Assembly (NCBI GenBank): GCA_033977485.1 | Contig: CM066993.1 | Coordinates: forward strand, 29,254,001-29,318,000 | Source: Hydrangea macrophylla | Lineage: Eukaryota > Streptophyta > Magnoliopsida > Cornales > Hydrangeaceae | Length of the DNA: 64,000 nucleotides | Direction: 5' to 3' | Shown here: piece by piece, positions 21,776 to 33,235 of the stretch | Position numbering within the stretch: the first letter of the stretch is position 1 | Layout of the letters: every line of letters begins with the position of its first letter | The notes under the pieces: model-generated | The model's input: only the letters and a program-made list of their open reading frames with translations | The model's database searches: none | Told to the model about the DNA's origin: nothing | Translations under genes and position numbers: made by a program

Positions 21776-22244
21776 TATGTATAGTGATGGATATTTCAGT
21801 TGTTGTGTACTTGACGCTTTTGCGCAATGATAGTTTGTTTCTGTCTGTTTCCTATTTTCAATTATGTGTGCACATATTATATTTGGTTATTTGATAAATA
21901 GGAAATGTCTTAACAAGACAAATTACAAGGGCATTTTGGCATAATAGACTTGGTTAGTAAAGGTTATTAATGGCGTGGTACATAGAAGGGAGTATGACAT
22001 AGATGTTGTACAACCGCTATGACTCACATTAATAGTCTAAGCTAATCATAGTATTACAGTTTCTTATTAATTGGGCTTATTGGCTAATTTTCAGGAAATT
22101 TGTGATCACATGTTAAAGTCTTTTAGTAGAGTCCAACAGAGTCAAATATATATATATATATATATATATTTTTTAAACAAACTTGCATATTTTATTAAAA
22201 TCATACTTTGTATCATAATCGACTTAGTGGACCAAGTGGGAGAA
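21776..22244 (+). other. 3' non-coding region and polypurine tract of the copia element
   Basis: No gene. A TA dinucleotide run lies at 22145-22170. The tract ACCAAGTGGGAGAA (22231-22244) adjoins the 3' LTR. Confidence 0.8.
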
Positions 22245-22721
22245 TGTTATTTCACGGGACTTTAGTCCCATATTAGTGGCCCACTAGTCTTCTATTTAGG
22301 TCGGACTCCACTATGTTTATTAGCCAATAGAAAATAAGCCTATTAATAAAATATAATATAAAAGATATAACTACTTTGAAGGTTAAAATAAAACTAACGA
22401 TGGAATAGTTTTTTGAGATAGCAGTTATTTATTTGGGCCCTCTTCTCTCCTCTATAATATATACAAACCTCCCCTTTCAAATAAATCCATCAGTTACAGA
22501 AAGGGTTTGTAAAGATTGAGAGACAGAGAGAAGAAGGAGAAGCCATATGAAGGTTTGATCAATTAAGGGGTTTCCAATCACCGTCTCTATCAATCCTCAA
22601 TGGCAAACAACGGTATGCATTAAATTATAGTATTTTGATAGTTCTTGAGATGTATTAGATTCAAGATCCATACAATTTTTCCGCATGATAGTATGATTAT
22701 TTATCAAATTATAGACTTACA
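22245..22721 (+). repeat. 3' LTR of the copia element
   Basis: Matches 15904-16379 with about six differences by eye, including CATACATTTTTC versus CATACAATTTTTC and AATCGTCAAT versus AATCCTCAAT. Followed by the GTTCC duplication. Confidence 0.95.
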
Positions 22722-23740
22722 GTTCCTCCATTCTGCATTATTTCCTGGTTGCCCATTTTAAGAAATGTTTTTGTCCTAAATACAAATGGAGGTGATAATG
22801 GGGCCAAAATACAAAATTTTAAAACTATTCTGTTAATATTATGTTGTGGGTATTGACTATTCTAATACGCTTGATTTTTCATATGTATCCTTTGATTAGG
22901 GGTCCGCATTTCCTTAAATATTTAGCATTTCCATCTTTGAGTAGTTGATCTCTATTAGCTTATATTACTAGGTTGTGATTAATCCTTACTTCTATCTGGG
23001 AATTCAGACGGTTAAGAGGGATATCTCTACATACTAGCTATATCTGGAAACGATGCTCTTAGAGAGTTCGAGTTCTCTTCTCCGAGGAAGAGTGGAAGCT
23101 TATTTACCTGACTGAGAATGATAGATTTATGATCAAAACAACGAAGAAATCAGACGTCAAGGGTAGTACCAGCCTTTTGACTTCAATATTGTGCAATTCA
23201 AAGGAGACGTGGTCTAAAATAATTCTGAATTAATATAAGTTATGTTCATCTTTATTATGCAGTGTTTTGTTGGACATCATTGTTGGCTGAAGGCTGAAAC
23301 AATCTTAAGTGTTCTGGTTGGTATTCGTGAGTACAATTTATCATGATAAACAAATTCATTTTCAGGCTAATCGTAGGATTTCTGGTCTAAATTGAGAAGA
23401 TGAATATATGTATATATATATATATGTATGTATGTGTATATTTTGACAAAGAGAGATTATTGTGAATTTTTTGGAATCAAAACTTTTGGGATAAACTTAT
23501 AAGTTAGATTATATTGTATTATTACCTATTCAATAGTTTTAGCAGGTTTATTTTTTTTGGGTCAACAACAACCCGGTTCTTGTCTAGTTAATTAAATAAT
23601 TTTTAAGGAGTTCATTGACACTAGACCACTATGCTTCATTCTCTTGTGAATAGCTACATGTGGAGAAACATCTTTCACCTGACAATTTTTTCGACGATCA
23701 ATGTGTTATTTTTGGTTGTATTATATATCCATTTGCACTA

Positions 23741-23898
23741 ATGCTAGGTGTACACATTTTTTGACACACTACTTTAAATGCATGCCTGTGCTGTGTAAGT
23801 AGTGCACAGAAAAAGTGTGAAAAATATGAAAAATTCAAATAACATAAGGTACACACATTTAATGCACAGTGTTGTCAAAAAGTGTGTACACCTAGCAT
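23741..23898. mobile_element. Mariner-like MITE (copy A)
   Basis: Inverted ends ATGCTAGGTGTACACA, extending imperfectly to TTTTTGACA, flanked by TA on both sides. The 158-bp length without coding sequence fits a Tc1/mariner-type MITE. Confidence 0.75.
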
Positions 23899-24288
23899 TA
23901 TTGATCCATTTGCTAGGTCCCAACCAGTGTTATAATTTTTGGTGTCATTTGGTAATAACTTTTGCTTTGTCAAATGGTTCCCAAATGTTTTTGTATAAAT
24001 TTCATAATACTTTGTCAGTTGGTTCCCAAATAATGTCGTAATTTTTTTTAATCCAAGTAATACTCTTCTATAAAAAAATTTTGAATTTCAAATTAGTGTC
24101 CAAATGCTTTGTCAGTTGTATTTGATCACTATCATGGCATGTGATATAGTTGACAAATCATTTGGAAACCAATTTAGTATTCCAAATTTAGCAGAGCATA
24201 ACAGTGTTCAAAAAATAAAGCATAATATTTTTTAGATAACCAATTTATTTCTAGAAACTGTCAATTAGACTAGTTTGTGTTTTGTTTT

Positions 24289-24420
24289 GGGAACTGTTAT
24301 TCGTACTCTATGGATATTAAATGCACTCCATAGAGTGCATATTGTGCATGATACTACATGTTTTGAAAATGGTACAATGAAGTGCATTTAGTAATTTTTG
24401 GAGTGCGAATAACATTTCCC
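24289..24420. mobile_element. Short TIR element (copy A)
   Basis: Ends are GGGAACTGTTATTCGTACTC and, reverse-complemented, GGGAAATGTTATTCGCACTC. An internal palindrome ACTCTATGG...CCATAGAGT lies next to the left end. The flanks are T-rich and no certain target duplication can be read. Confidence 0.65.
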
Positions 24421-24603
24421 ATTGTTTTTTATGCTATCAAGAATGAAGTATCAAAGGTCTTAAAACACATGATGAATAATCCGTTCGGTGCTTTGATTTG
24501 TGGTGCAATTATTTTTATGTGTATAATTGTAATATCTTGTAGATGTTGCACAAGACTTGTCACGAAAACAAACGTATTCTACAAATCCCCATATCTATAA
24601 GAA

Positions 24604-24692
24604 AATAGTTTTGCTCACCCCAAAAATGGTTCACCAATGCTCAGCGAAGTATCCCATTGGTCAATGCAGTGGGACTTAGGATTAAATTAATG
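24604..24692 (+). mobile_element. Half copy of the foldback MITE seen at 48029-48266
   Basis: TTTTGCTCACCCCAAAAATGG...CACCAATGCTCA and ATCCCATTGGTCAATGCAGT match the left arm of the 48-kb element. The right arm is missing. Confidence 0.7.
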
Positions 24693-24750
24693 GTGTACCA
24701 AGCTTAAGAAAGTGATTCTAGGGAATGAGTTTCCTCCGTTGGATTCCTAT
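24693..24750 (+). mobile_element. Fragment of the Tourist-like element end
   Basis: TGTACCAAGCTTAAG and GTGATTCTAGGGAATGAG match the right end of the Harbinger/Tourist-like element near 44375-44428. The fragment is cut by the SIRE-like sequence that follows. Confidence 0.6.
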
Positions 24751-24956
24751 CTTTTTGTTATTGTCAAAAAGGGGGAAAATGATAGAAATCTTGAAAAAGG
24801 GGGAAAATGATAATAAAAATTATTAGAAAGTTATCATTCTTGGATTCATACTTTGCATATCTTGTTACTTTGAATGATATCATCAAAATGACTCTTATTG
24901 TGCTTTAATAGCTATATCTTAATTGCATGTTTTGACATCATCAAAAAGGGGGAAAT
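24751..24956 (+). mobile_element. 3' internal end of a SIRE-like copia element
   Basis: Contains three AAAAAGGGGGAAA tracts (near 24768, 24794 and 24944). The last lies immediately before an LTR start, a typical SIRE/Maximus-type polypurine arrangement. No coding sequence is left. Confidence 0.6.
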
Positions 24957-26290
24957 TGTTAGCCTTAAATTTCTTTAAGGCATTAATTATGTTTGCTTTG
25001 ATGATGACAAATCTATTGATAATAGCATGCTCTTAATTGTTATATTCTAAACTATTATCAAGTCATTTCATTGTGCTAATCTCTTGAATTATTCACTTCA
25101 ATGAATGATTTCATGAGAGAGCATATGGTGAAGCCCAAGAGTGATGGAGCTCAACAAGGATCAAGCTTAAAGACTTGAAGATCTTTCATCCTTCATTGAA
25201 GACTAGGATTTACTTATAAAACATTTTGATTAATCACTCATAGGGGCTCAAGTAACATTAGTTGGACTTTAGAATCCTTGTTATCGCACTTACAATACTT
25301 TCAAGGGCCTAAACATACTTTGACCACTATCTTAAATTCATTTCACAAAAGTTTTCAAGGGGCTAACTGAAAATGAACAACTCTTTGCAAATGGGCCATC
25401 TTAAAGGAAAAACTAGTTCAATTGGTAAGGAACTAGATGCTGAATCTTATATGGTTGGAAAGGTATTTGAATCTAGTTTCGGAATTTTCAACGGATCGCA
25501 AATCCGAGTTTTTTTTAGAGGGAGTTATGGTCATTTTAGTAAAGAGGTTTCAGCCTGCCAAAACAGTCAATAGTGTCGACTAGATTGTCAATACAGTCGA
25601 CCGGATTTGCATTTCCAGTCGATTGGATTTAAAAATAGTCGTATGTTTTGTGGTTTGTATAGGTATCTACTAATATACTTATCCAGTCGACTGGATCATT
25701 TATACAGTCGACTGGATTGCGTAGAATCGCATAACGGCTAGTTTTCTAAACTCTCAAAAAATTACTTTTACACCCCTCCCAACCACTCCCAACGGTCATA
25801 TATGTTTAAAAACTATATATAGGGGTGATTTTAAGTGTTGGGTATGCAAGGAAAATCATTTAAACATCATATTTAATCAACATCTATATTTGAACCCTAG
25901 TTTGAGTGAAATATCAATTTGCTTTAGATTTCAATTGTAATTCTTGAGAGAGCAAATTGTAGTGAGCTTCATTTGTATTATCTACACGTCAAGAGAGTTA
26001 TCATTTGTATTCAAATCATTTGTAAAAAGTGAGGGTTAGTAACCCTTGTATGCAAAGAAGATGTGTTCTTCTTTGGGAGAGATTAAATGCTCTTATAACA
26101 GTTCGGTGCCCACCCGTGAAGTGTACCAAGATGGTTTGATCTACACCCATAAGTAGGTTGATAAAGGAATTTTCAAGAGGTGTTCTTGAGGGGTGGACGT
26201 CGACCGAGGTGTGCGGAGTGCTGAACCACTTAAAAACTCGGTTTGCAAGTGTCTTTTTCCTTCTCTCTTTACTTTATGTTTGTGATTGTG
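24957..26290 (+). repeat. SIRE-like copia LTR with GTCGAC array
   Basis: Begins TGTTAGCC after a polypurine tract. It contains CAGTCGACTGGA-type repeats (25565-25735), a TATA-like ACTATATATAGG near 25810-25825, and a GTGGACGTCGACC...GAACCACTTAAAA block near 26195-26240, resembling the R/U5 region of plant SIRE-like LTRs. The right end is approximate because I see no clear CA terminus or primer site. It may be the 3' LTR of a deleted element. Confidence 0.6.
25565..25735 (+). repeat. Palindromic GTCGAC repeat cluster in copia LTR
   Basis: Six or so variants of CAGTCGACTGGAT, some decayed (GTCGACCGG, GTCGATTGG), lie about 80-250 bases upstream of the TATA-like element. The same motif family fills parts of the Ty3 LTRs at 30-32, 41-43, 56-58 and 63-64 kb. 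Confidence 0.85.
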
Positions 26291-26572
26291 TTTAATTTTG
26301 TATTAAATTTTTAAAATGTTAATTTTTGGCTTTATGGGGCCAGCAATCACCCTATGGACTCGCTGTCACGTGTATGCATGGCATCGATGCTTGACAACCC
26401 ATCCCGTTGGCGCTTTAACCGATGCAGCCACTCATGCCCACTTGGCACTTCATACAGGGCTCTGCGCTATCATATGTATAAGGAAATAATGTTACGCCTT
26501 ACAGCAACTACTTTTCGTGTAGTGGTAAGTGCTTGATCCTAACACCTTTGATACCCAATATTTATTCGTTTC
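26291..26572. other. Stretch without an assigned feature
   Basis: Less AT-rich than its surroundings. A 60-codon open frame (26354-26536) shows no recognisable motif. It may be the leader of the SIRE-like element or unrelated sequence. Confidence 0.4.
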
Positions 26573-27033
26573 CCACACAACATGCCTCATCTTCTTCAAA
26601 GCTAGTTGTCGCCTACTCTCCCAAACCCATCGTCTTCTCGCCTAACCATCACCTCCTCTCCCACAACATTGAAAAGCTAGTGGCAGGGCTTTGAATGTAT
26701 ATCTGTCCAGCGCCCACTGACTCTGCCTTTCGCGGATCCATCCCATAATGGCCATTAAAAACTCTAAATCTATGTTCCTTCCCTCTGCAATTTGTGCTTC
26801 ATCGAGGTATTCTCCGACTTTTTTTTATGCTTCAATTATTAGATTTTCTGGATCTAGGAACTAACGATAAAGGTAGGGATATTACTTATTATATAGTGAA
26901 TGATGTGGAGTCTTTGATGTTTTATAGGGAATGAGATGGTTTTATAAGGTTCCAGATGTTAATTCTTGAGGACTTTATTGTTTATTTTTATTTTTCATAC
27001 TGGCAACATTTCTACAGTAATCAAATTTAGTAT

Positions 27034-27034
<1 letters not shown>

Positions 27035-27086
<52 letters not shown>

Positions 27087-27110
27087 ACACATACACACAC
27101 ACACACACAC
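27035..27110 (+). repeat. (CT)n(CA)n microsatellite, copy B
   Basis: Same position in the duplicated unit as 15318-15403, with a shorter CT run. Confidence 0.93.
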
Positions 27111-28578
27111 TTTATTATGTAGTGTTCAGGGTATTGGGGACAAATATATATAGTGTATGCTCAAAATTTTAGGTATGAATTAAAGTAGAGTCTGGAATGA
27201 GATTGAATCAAACTTTCCATTTGGTGAAAATTTTTTAATTTTTGAATCAACTTGACAAGTTATGTACACTCCATCTTAAATACCTTTGATATGAAAGAGA
27301 AGTATGTGAAGTTTATGCCTTGTTTAATTATGGGAATTGGAAATTCTAGACCCCCCTTGGTTACAAAAAGGAAGGCAGATTTTTGAAAGCTCAATAAATT
27401 GAGCCTAAGCAAGCTTCAAAATTGTCTCATTCAATTAATGGATCAAATGAAGCCTCAAATATCCATGCTAGGAGTTTGACTGTGTCATCTTTTTTCTCAT
27501 TGAGTTAATTTCAAGGCACCGTTAGACATCTTCTTCGCTTTTGAAATCATAGTGCTTCGATAAGCTTGGGTTTTAATCTGTTTCCCATCCAGTTCCTCCA
27601 TCCTGCATTGTTTCCTGGTTGCCCATTTTAAGAAATGTTTTTGTCCTAAATACAAATGGAGGTGATTATGGGGTCAAAATACAAAATTTTAAAACTGTTA
27701 TGTTAGTATTATGTTGTGGGTATTGACCATTCTAATATGCTTGATTGTTCATGTGTATCATTTGATTAGGGGTCTACATTTTCTTGAATATTTATCATTT
27801 CCATCTTTGAATAGTTGATCTCTGTTAGCTTAAATTACTAGGTTGTGATTAATCCTTACTTCTTTCCCTGCATTTAGACGGCTAAGAGGGATATCTCTAC
27901 ATGCTAGCTATATCTTGAAATGATGTTCTTAGAGAATTCTCTTCTCTGGGGAAGAGTAGAAGCTTCTTTACCTGACTAAGGTGATAGATTTATGATCAAA
28001 ACAACGAAGAAATCAGACGTCAAGGGTAGTACCAGCTCTTTGACTTCAATATTGTGCAATTTAAAGAAGAGGTGGTCTAAAATTATTCTGAATTAATATA
28101 AGTTATGTTCATATTTATTTTGCGGTGTTTTGTTGGACATCATTGTTGGTTGAAGGCTGAAACAATCTTAGGTGTTCTGGTCGGTATTCATGAGTACAAT
28201 TTATCATGATAAACAAATTCATTTTCAGGCTAATCGTAGGAGTTCTGGTCTGAATTGAGAAGACAAATATGTATGTATGTGTATATTTTGACAAAGAGAG
28301 ATTATTATGAATTTCTTGGAATCGAAACTTTTGGGATAACCTTATAAGTTAGATTATATTGTATTACTATCTATTCAACAGTATTAGCAGTAGTTTTTTT
28401 TTTTATCGATAACAACCCGGTTATTAACTAGTTAATTAAATTATTTTTAAGGAGTTCATTGACACTAGACCACTATGCTTCATTCTTTAGTGAATATGTG
28501 GAGAAACATCTTTCACCTGACAATTTTTTCGATGGTCAGTGTGTTATTTTTGGTTGTATCATATATCCATTTGCAATA

Positions 28579-28746
28579 ATGCTAGGTGTACACATTTTTT
28601 GACACACTACTTTAAATGCATGTACCCTGTGCTGTGTAAGTAGTGCACAGAAAAAGTGTAAAAAAGTGTAAAAAAATCAAACAGCATAAGGTACACATTT
28701 AAAGCACAGTGTGACAAAAAGTGTGTACAGTATGTTCACCTAGCAT
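28579..28746. mobile_element. Mariner-like MITE (copy B)
   Basis: Same element as 23741-23898, with a small insertion (CAGTATGT) in its right inverted end. TA on both sides. Confidence 0.7.
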
Positions 28747-29151
28747 TATTGAGCCATTTGCTAGGTCCCAACGAATAGTAGTAACGTACCGTTGTTATAA
28801 TTTTTTGTGTCATTTAGTAATAACTATTGCTTTGTCAAATGGTTCCCAAATGCTTTTGTATAAATTTCATAATACTTTGTCAGTTGGTTCCCAAATAATG
28901 TCGTAATTTTTTTTTTTATCCAGGTAATACTCTTTTATAAGTTTTGAATTTCAAATTGGTGTCCAAATGCTTTGTCAGTTGTATTTGATCACTATCACGA
29001 CATGTGATATAGTTGACAAATCATTTGGAAACCAATTTAGTATTCCAAATTTGACAAAGCATAACAGTATTCAAAAAATAATGCATAATATTTTTTAAAT
29101 AACCAATTTATTCCTAGAAACTGTCAATTAGATTAGTTTGTGTTTTGTTTT

Positions 29152-29283
29152 GGGAACTGTTATTCGTACTCTATGGATATTAAATGCACTCCATAGAGTG
29201 CATACTGTGCATGATACCACATGTTTTGAAAATGGTACCATAAAGTGCATTTAGTAATTTTTGGAGTGCAAATAACATTTCCC
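29152..29283. mobile_element. Short TIR element (copy B)
   Basis: Same element as 24289-24420 with few base changes. Confidence 0.65.
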
Positions 29284-29467
29284 ATTATTTTTTATGCTAT
29301 CAAGAATGAAGTACTGTATCAGTCTGAAAACACATGATGAATAATCCGTTCGGTGTTTTGATTTGTTGTGCAATTCTTTTTATCTGTGTATAATTGTAAT
29401 ATCTTGTAGATGGTGCACAAGACTTGTCACAGAAACAAAGGTTTTCTACAAATCCCCATATCTATAA

Positions 29468-29922
29468 CCTTTTCTATTATCTCCATAGAACCCTAATCTA
29501 ACACTAGAAGCTTCAAGCAGTGAGAAATGAATAAAACACAGCAAAAGAAATATATGCATATCAAAGATTACACTTATTTATCCTTGATCTATGCTTGACG
29601 TTGAAGGAAAAAATTAGAAATTTGAGAGAGGCGAGATAGGCAACGTTATGCACATAGTATGGTCCGGAAGAGAGACGGGATAGTTTAGGAATGATAAAAC
29701 AGGATCGTTTTTTTATTGGGAAAGAGTCCATTCATTCTCTTTAAGAATGTAATGGACATTCTTTAGGTTTTTGGCAAAGAAATATCATTCCTATTTAAGT
29801 AGGAATAGTTATTCCGGATGCCCATTCCTCGATACCTGGTCACACCAAACATAGAAATAGAATGAATCCATGAATGACTATTCCATTCCAAGGTTCATTC
29901 ATGTCTACTAAACATGCCCTAA
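29468..29922. other. Stretch without a gene; Tourist-like remnants
   Basis: 29740-29920 has repeated ATTCC/GGAAT motifs and ends CTAAACATGCCCTAA. This resembles the end of a Harbinger-like MITE different from the one starting at 29923. Nothing recognisable at 29468-29680. Confidence 0.4.
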
Positions 29923-30064
29923 GGCCCATTTGGTTTGCATGGAAAGGAATGTATACAAGTAAATAGATTCCAAGTGATCAGAATCCATAGAAAGGAATCT
30001 ATTTTACATTCCATTATATTACTTGGGTAAATAATGAATCTGATAATGGAAACATGATAGATTC
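29923..30064. mobile_element. Harbinger/Tourist-like element, left part
   Basis: Starts GGCCCATTTGGTTTGC after TAA. The matching right end (GCAAACAGGGCC then TAA) is at 44441-44455. The element is about 0.6 kb once the Ty3 insertion is removed. The 3-bp TAA duplication and GGCC-starting ends fit PIF/Harbinger-type MITEs. The last five bases (GATTC) are the Ty3 target duplication. Confidence 0.72.
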
Positions 30065-30239
30065 TGTCACGACCCATCCCGCTATGGGCGAAAATAGGAC
30101 ACGTCGCACGCTACCAAGGCTCATCCAATTCATTAAGGTAAATAGCAGCGGAAAAACATAAGTAAAGTCCATGAAATATGGAGTTATAAAAAGTTTTGCG
30201 CAATTGAAAGTACTTAAAGAAACTCCCTGCTTGAAAACC

Positions 30240-30605
30240 AGCAATCCAGTCGACTGATCAGAGGTCCGGTAGACTGAAAATGCAAGATATAGAGAGCCTC
30301 AAAAAATCAGCAGCAGTCCAATCGGCTGTGTCGGGGTCCCACTCAACTGTGGTGTCAAAATCCCAGTCGACTGGTACCTTCCCGTCGACTGAATCCTAAT
30401 CACTTAGAAACCCCCATTTTGAAAACACGATCTAGTCGACTGTGGTCTTCACCAAGTCAACTGTTTCTTTCACAGAATGAAGATACCAACTCCAATCCAA
30501 TGATCCAGTCGACTGTGTTGGGGACCCAGTCGACTGCTTTTCAATATTTTAGAGCAGTTGCTGATTCAAACAGGCCTGTAGTCGACTGTCCCTAAACCAG
30601 TCGGC
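30240..30605 (-). repeat. CAGTCGACTG palindrome array in G3 3' LTR
   Basis: About twelve intact or decayed copies (CCAGTCGACTG, CCGTCGACTG, CAGTCGGCT) lie within 370 bases. On the minus strand the array lies more than 1 kb downstream of the TATA-like element, so in R/U5 rather than U3. Confidence 0.88.
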
Positions 30606-31602
30606 TATTTTCCCCCAGCTTACTAAGCATTCTACAGATTTTCCATCTATAGTTATCCAAACTCAAATAGGGATTAAAGAACATACATCAACTCATCCTA
30701 AAGGAGTTCTAACTTTATTACAGCATGCCATAATATAATACATAAGTTTTACTACGAATTACAATAACTACAAATCATACCAAGATTCTAAACTAAACAC
30801 ATGGTTTCAACTTCTCAAAATCTTCATTACAACATTTGGAATGGAAAACAAAAACATATACAAGAGCGATCTCGTCGTCCCATCGGCCTCACTCTTCGCG
30901 TTTCTTCTTTACTCTCTTCTTATCACCGGTAATGGAGAAAAGCTACGCTGCTCAGTTATATGCTGAGTGCACAAATTCTAAGATATGCAATATATGATAA
31001 AACTTGCTTTAATCTCATAATTCACATCAAAATAGCCTCTAGGGAAAAAAAACGTTCATTCATCTGGTAGCGGTAAGTCCAAGTCTTAAACTGTGATGCC
31101 AATGGCTAGTCCAAGCCTTCAACCATCACATCCCAAGTGCCCTGGCAAGTCCAAGTCTTAAACCATACACAGTAGCTGTCGCTACTAAATTTTCAAACAT
31201 TGAGAAGCTGACTCAGGCATGAATTTGTATTAGTCCCCCCGTTGACCCACATAATCACTTAACGTGCTCGCGTATAAATTAGACATGCTTTTCACAGTTA
31301 AGTGCGTGCATAATTAACTGGCCTACTATTATAACATAAATTTTGCCCGGATCACAATTTTGTCGTCGAAAGTCAAAACATGTATATTTCCTATATAACA
31401 TAGGTTAGAATTCATACCTCATGCTAATCCCCTCTAACTTTGAAGGAAGTCTTATAAACGTCGGATCTCTGATTTCGAAAGATTCCTACAAGTATACATG
31501 TATTTTTCCCAAATTCCTAGAATTAGGATTTTTATAAAAACATAGTCAAACATGACCTAACGACTATCAAAACGTAGCTCTTACCTCAAGGAGTTCAAAT
31601 AT

Positions 31603-31671
31603 GAAGTTTGGAGAAAAACTGGCAATCGGAAGGTCGTCGATTTGCGTCGTGAAGCTCGTGGGAATAAAATC

Positions 31672-31722
<51 letters not shown>

Positions 31723-31800
31723 GTTTGGAGAAAAACTGGCAATCGGAAAGTTGTCGATTTGCGTCGTGAAGCTCGTGGGAATAAAATCTCCTTTTTGTCA
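31603..31800 (-). repeat. 117-bp tandem duplication with CT microsatellite in G3 3' LTR
   Basis: GAAGTTTGGAGAAAAACTGG starts two adjacent units (31603 and 31720). Between them is a CT run (31676-31719). The right LTR (43322 onward) has one unit and only a short CT run. Confidence 0.9.
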
Positions 31801-32378
31801 CTCTATCTCTCTCCAAGATATTTAGATTTTGATATTTATGAAAAATATCTTAAGTTTACTATATATAGGTAACACTTTCAGAAATTACGTTTACCTCCCC
31901 ACGAGTTCTCAAATCTTCTAATTATCCTCTGAAACGTCGCACACATCCATTTTATTACTCCACGAGTGAAAGCTATCAATCATAAAAGTTTTCATCAAAG
32001 TTCCGTTTGGGTCCGTATTTACCTTCCGAAAACTATTCTTGTGGAATTTATAGATAATCTACCTTTTATGCAACGTATCACTCACGTTCACAGCAAAGTA
32101 TTTGAAACGATCTAAGTCGAGATAAAACTACCAAAAATTATACGAAACAGGTATAATTACTATTCATAAAAATACCAGATAACTCAATTAACATTTAGTG
32201 CACATAAATGTCATTTACTCATGGCAATGCCTCATGGATTATCAACTCCTCGTGTCCTCACTTGACACTCCCGTTGACCCACAGTCAAGCTCATCTCAAT
32301 TATTAAAAAACATTAATAATTCACATGATTCCAAATATACTTTATTAAAATGAATGCATTTCGGGGACGGGTGTGACA

Positions 32379-32400
32379 ACTCTCCCCTCCAAAAAGGAAG
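32379..32400 (-). other. Polypurine tract of G3
   Basis: The minus strand reads CTTCCTTTTTGGAGGGGAGAG next to the 3' LTR. The same tract occurs at 58608-58629 in the related element. Confidence 0.7.
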
Positions 32401-32501
32401 TTTGTCCTTAAATTTATACCTCATGAATCGAAAAGGTGCGGATATTCATTTCTCATCTTTTCCTCATTCTCCCACGTAACTTCCTCGACTGAATAACTAT
32501 G

Positions 32502-33235
32502 CTACAATACTTTTACCATTGGAATCGTTTTCGTTCTCAACACTTGCTCTTTCTGATCCAAGATTTCTACTATATGCTCTACATAGGTCAAGTCCTCTAG
32601 GATCTGCAACAGTTCTGGCACTATGATCTTACTTGTGTCCATCATAAACCATCTCAACATAGACACATGAAACACATTGTGCACATGCTTCAACTCGGAC
32701 GTTAAGGCTAGTCGGTAAGCCGTTGGTCCCATTTTCTCTAGGATCTCAAACGGTCCAACGAATCTCGGGTTAAGTTTCGCTTGCTTTCCAAATCGAATAA
32801 TGCCTCTCGAAGGTGATACTTTTAAGCATAAAAAATCTCCTACTTCGAATGTCATCGGTCGTCGCTTAGAGTCCGCATAGCTCTTATAACAACTTTGAGC
32901 TACCTTAAGTCACTCCTGAATTAGTTTCACTTTTTCCATAGTTAACTGTATCATCACTGGTCCTGTCAACCTTATTTCTCCAACCTCGGTCCAACAAACT
33001 GGTGATCGACACTTACGCCCATATAATGCTTCATAAGGTTTGCCCATATAATGCTTCATAAGGTTCCATCCCAATACTTGACTGAAAACTGTTGTTGTAA
33101 GCAAATTTAATTAAGGGCAAGTTTTTCTCTCAATCACTTCCAAAGTCCAATACACAAAGTCTAAGCATATCCTCTAGCGTTTGAATCATTTGCTCTGACT
33201 GTCCGTCTGTCTGAAGATGAAAAGCACTATTGAAA
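32502..33235 (-). pseudogene. G3 integrase remnant (C-terminal part) and pol end
   Basis: 33104-32910 reads the end of the integrase core (YEALYGRKCRSPVCWTEVG). A 28-base tandem duplication (GCCCATATAATGCTTCATAAGG, twice) inserts residues and shifts the frame. 32855-32502 carries the GPFEILE region and KVL end ([10 protein letters not shown]). The zinc site and first two catalytic aspartates are missing through a deletion, so it is inactive. Confidence 0.85.

Larger units (their letters stand above)
15904..22721 (+). mobile_element. Young full-length Ty1/copia retrotransposon
   Basis: Complete structure: 5-bp duplication GTTCC (15899-15903 and 22722-22726), LTRs of 476 and 477 bp, a degenerate tRNA-Met primer site, a leader of about 1.3 kb, one long gag-pol frame, and the polypurine tract AAGTGGGAGAA before the 3' LTR. 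By eye the two LTRs differ at only about five substitutions and one single-base indel, so the insertion is recent. It sits inside copy A of the 2.9-kb duplicated unit, and copy B has the empty site at 27595. The single visible defect is the lack of an ATG at the head of the frame. Confidence 0.95.
22727..24600 (+). repeat. Duplicated unit, copy A, right part
   Basis: Continues the unit interrupted at 15904 and parallels about 27595-29467. It contains a 158-bp TA-flanked MITE (23741-23898) and a 132-bp foldback element (24289-24420), both also present in copy B, so these predate the duplication. No confident coding sequence. Confidence 0.85.
26573..29467 (+). repeat. Duplicated unit, copy B (uninterrupted)
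   Basis: Matches copy A (14872-15903 plus 22727-24600) from CACACAACATGCCTCATC to CCCCATATCTATAA, about 2.9 kb in the same orientation with the starts 11.7 kb apart. It shows the pre-insertion site CCAGTTCCTCCA near 27590. A small frame starting ATGGCCATTAAAAACTCT (26750) parallels 15046 in copy A, but neither frame is long or recognisable. Confidence 0.88.
30065..32378 (-). repeat. G3 3' LTR (left)
   Basis: On the minus strand it runs TGTCACACCCGTCC to GTCGTGACA. It contains a CAGTCGACTG array (30240-30605), a TATA-like CTATATATAG near 31858-31868 (minus), and a 117-base tandem duplication (31603 and 31720) that includes a CT run. Without that duplication it matches the length of the right LTR. 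Confidence 0.92.

Noticed and set aside
25565..25735. CRISPR-like reading of spaced GTCGAC repeats (also 30240-30605, 56700-56995)
   Set aside because: Repeats are only about 10 bases, spacing is irregular, and the context is plant LTRs.
26354..26536. 60-codon frame after the SIRE-like LTR
   Set aside because: No motif, no conserved neighbour, begins and ends within repeat DNA.
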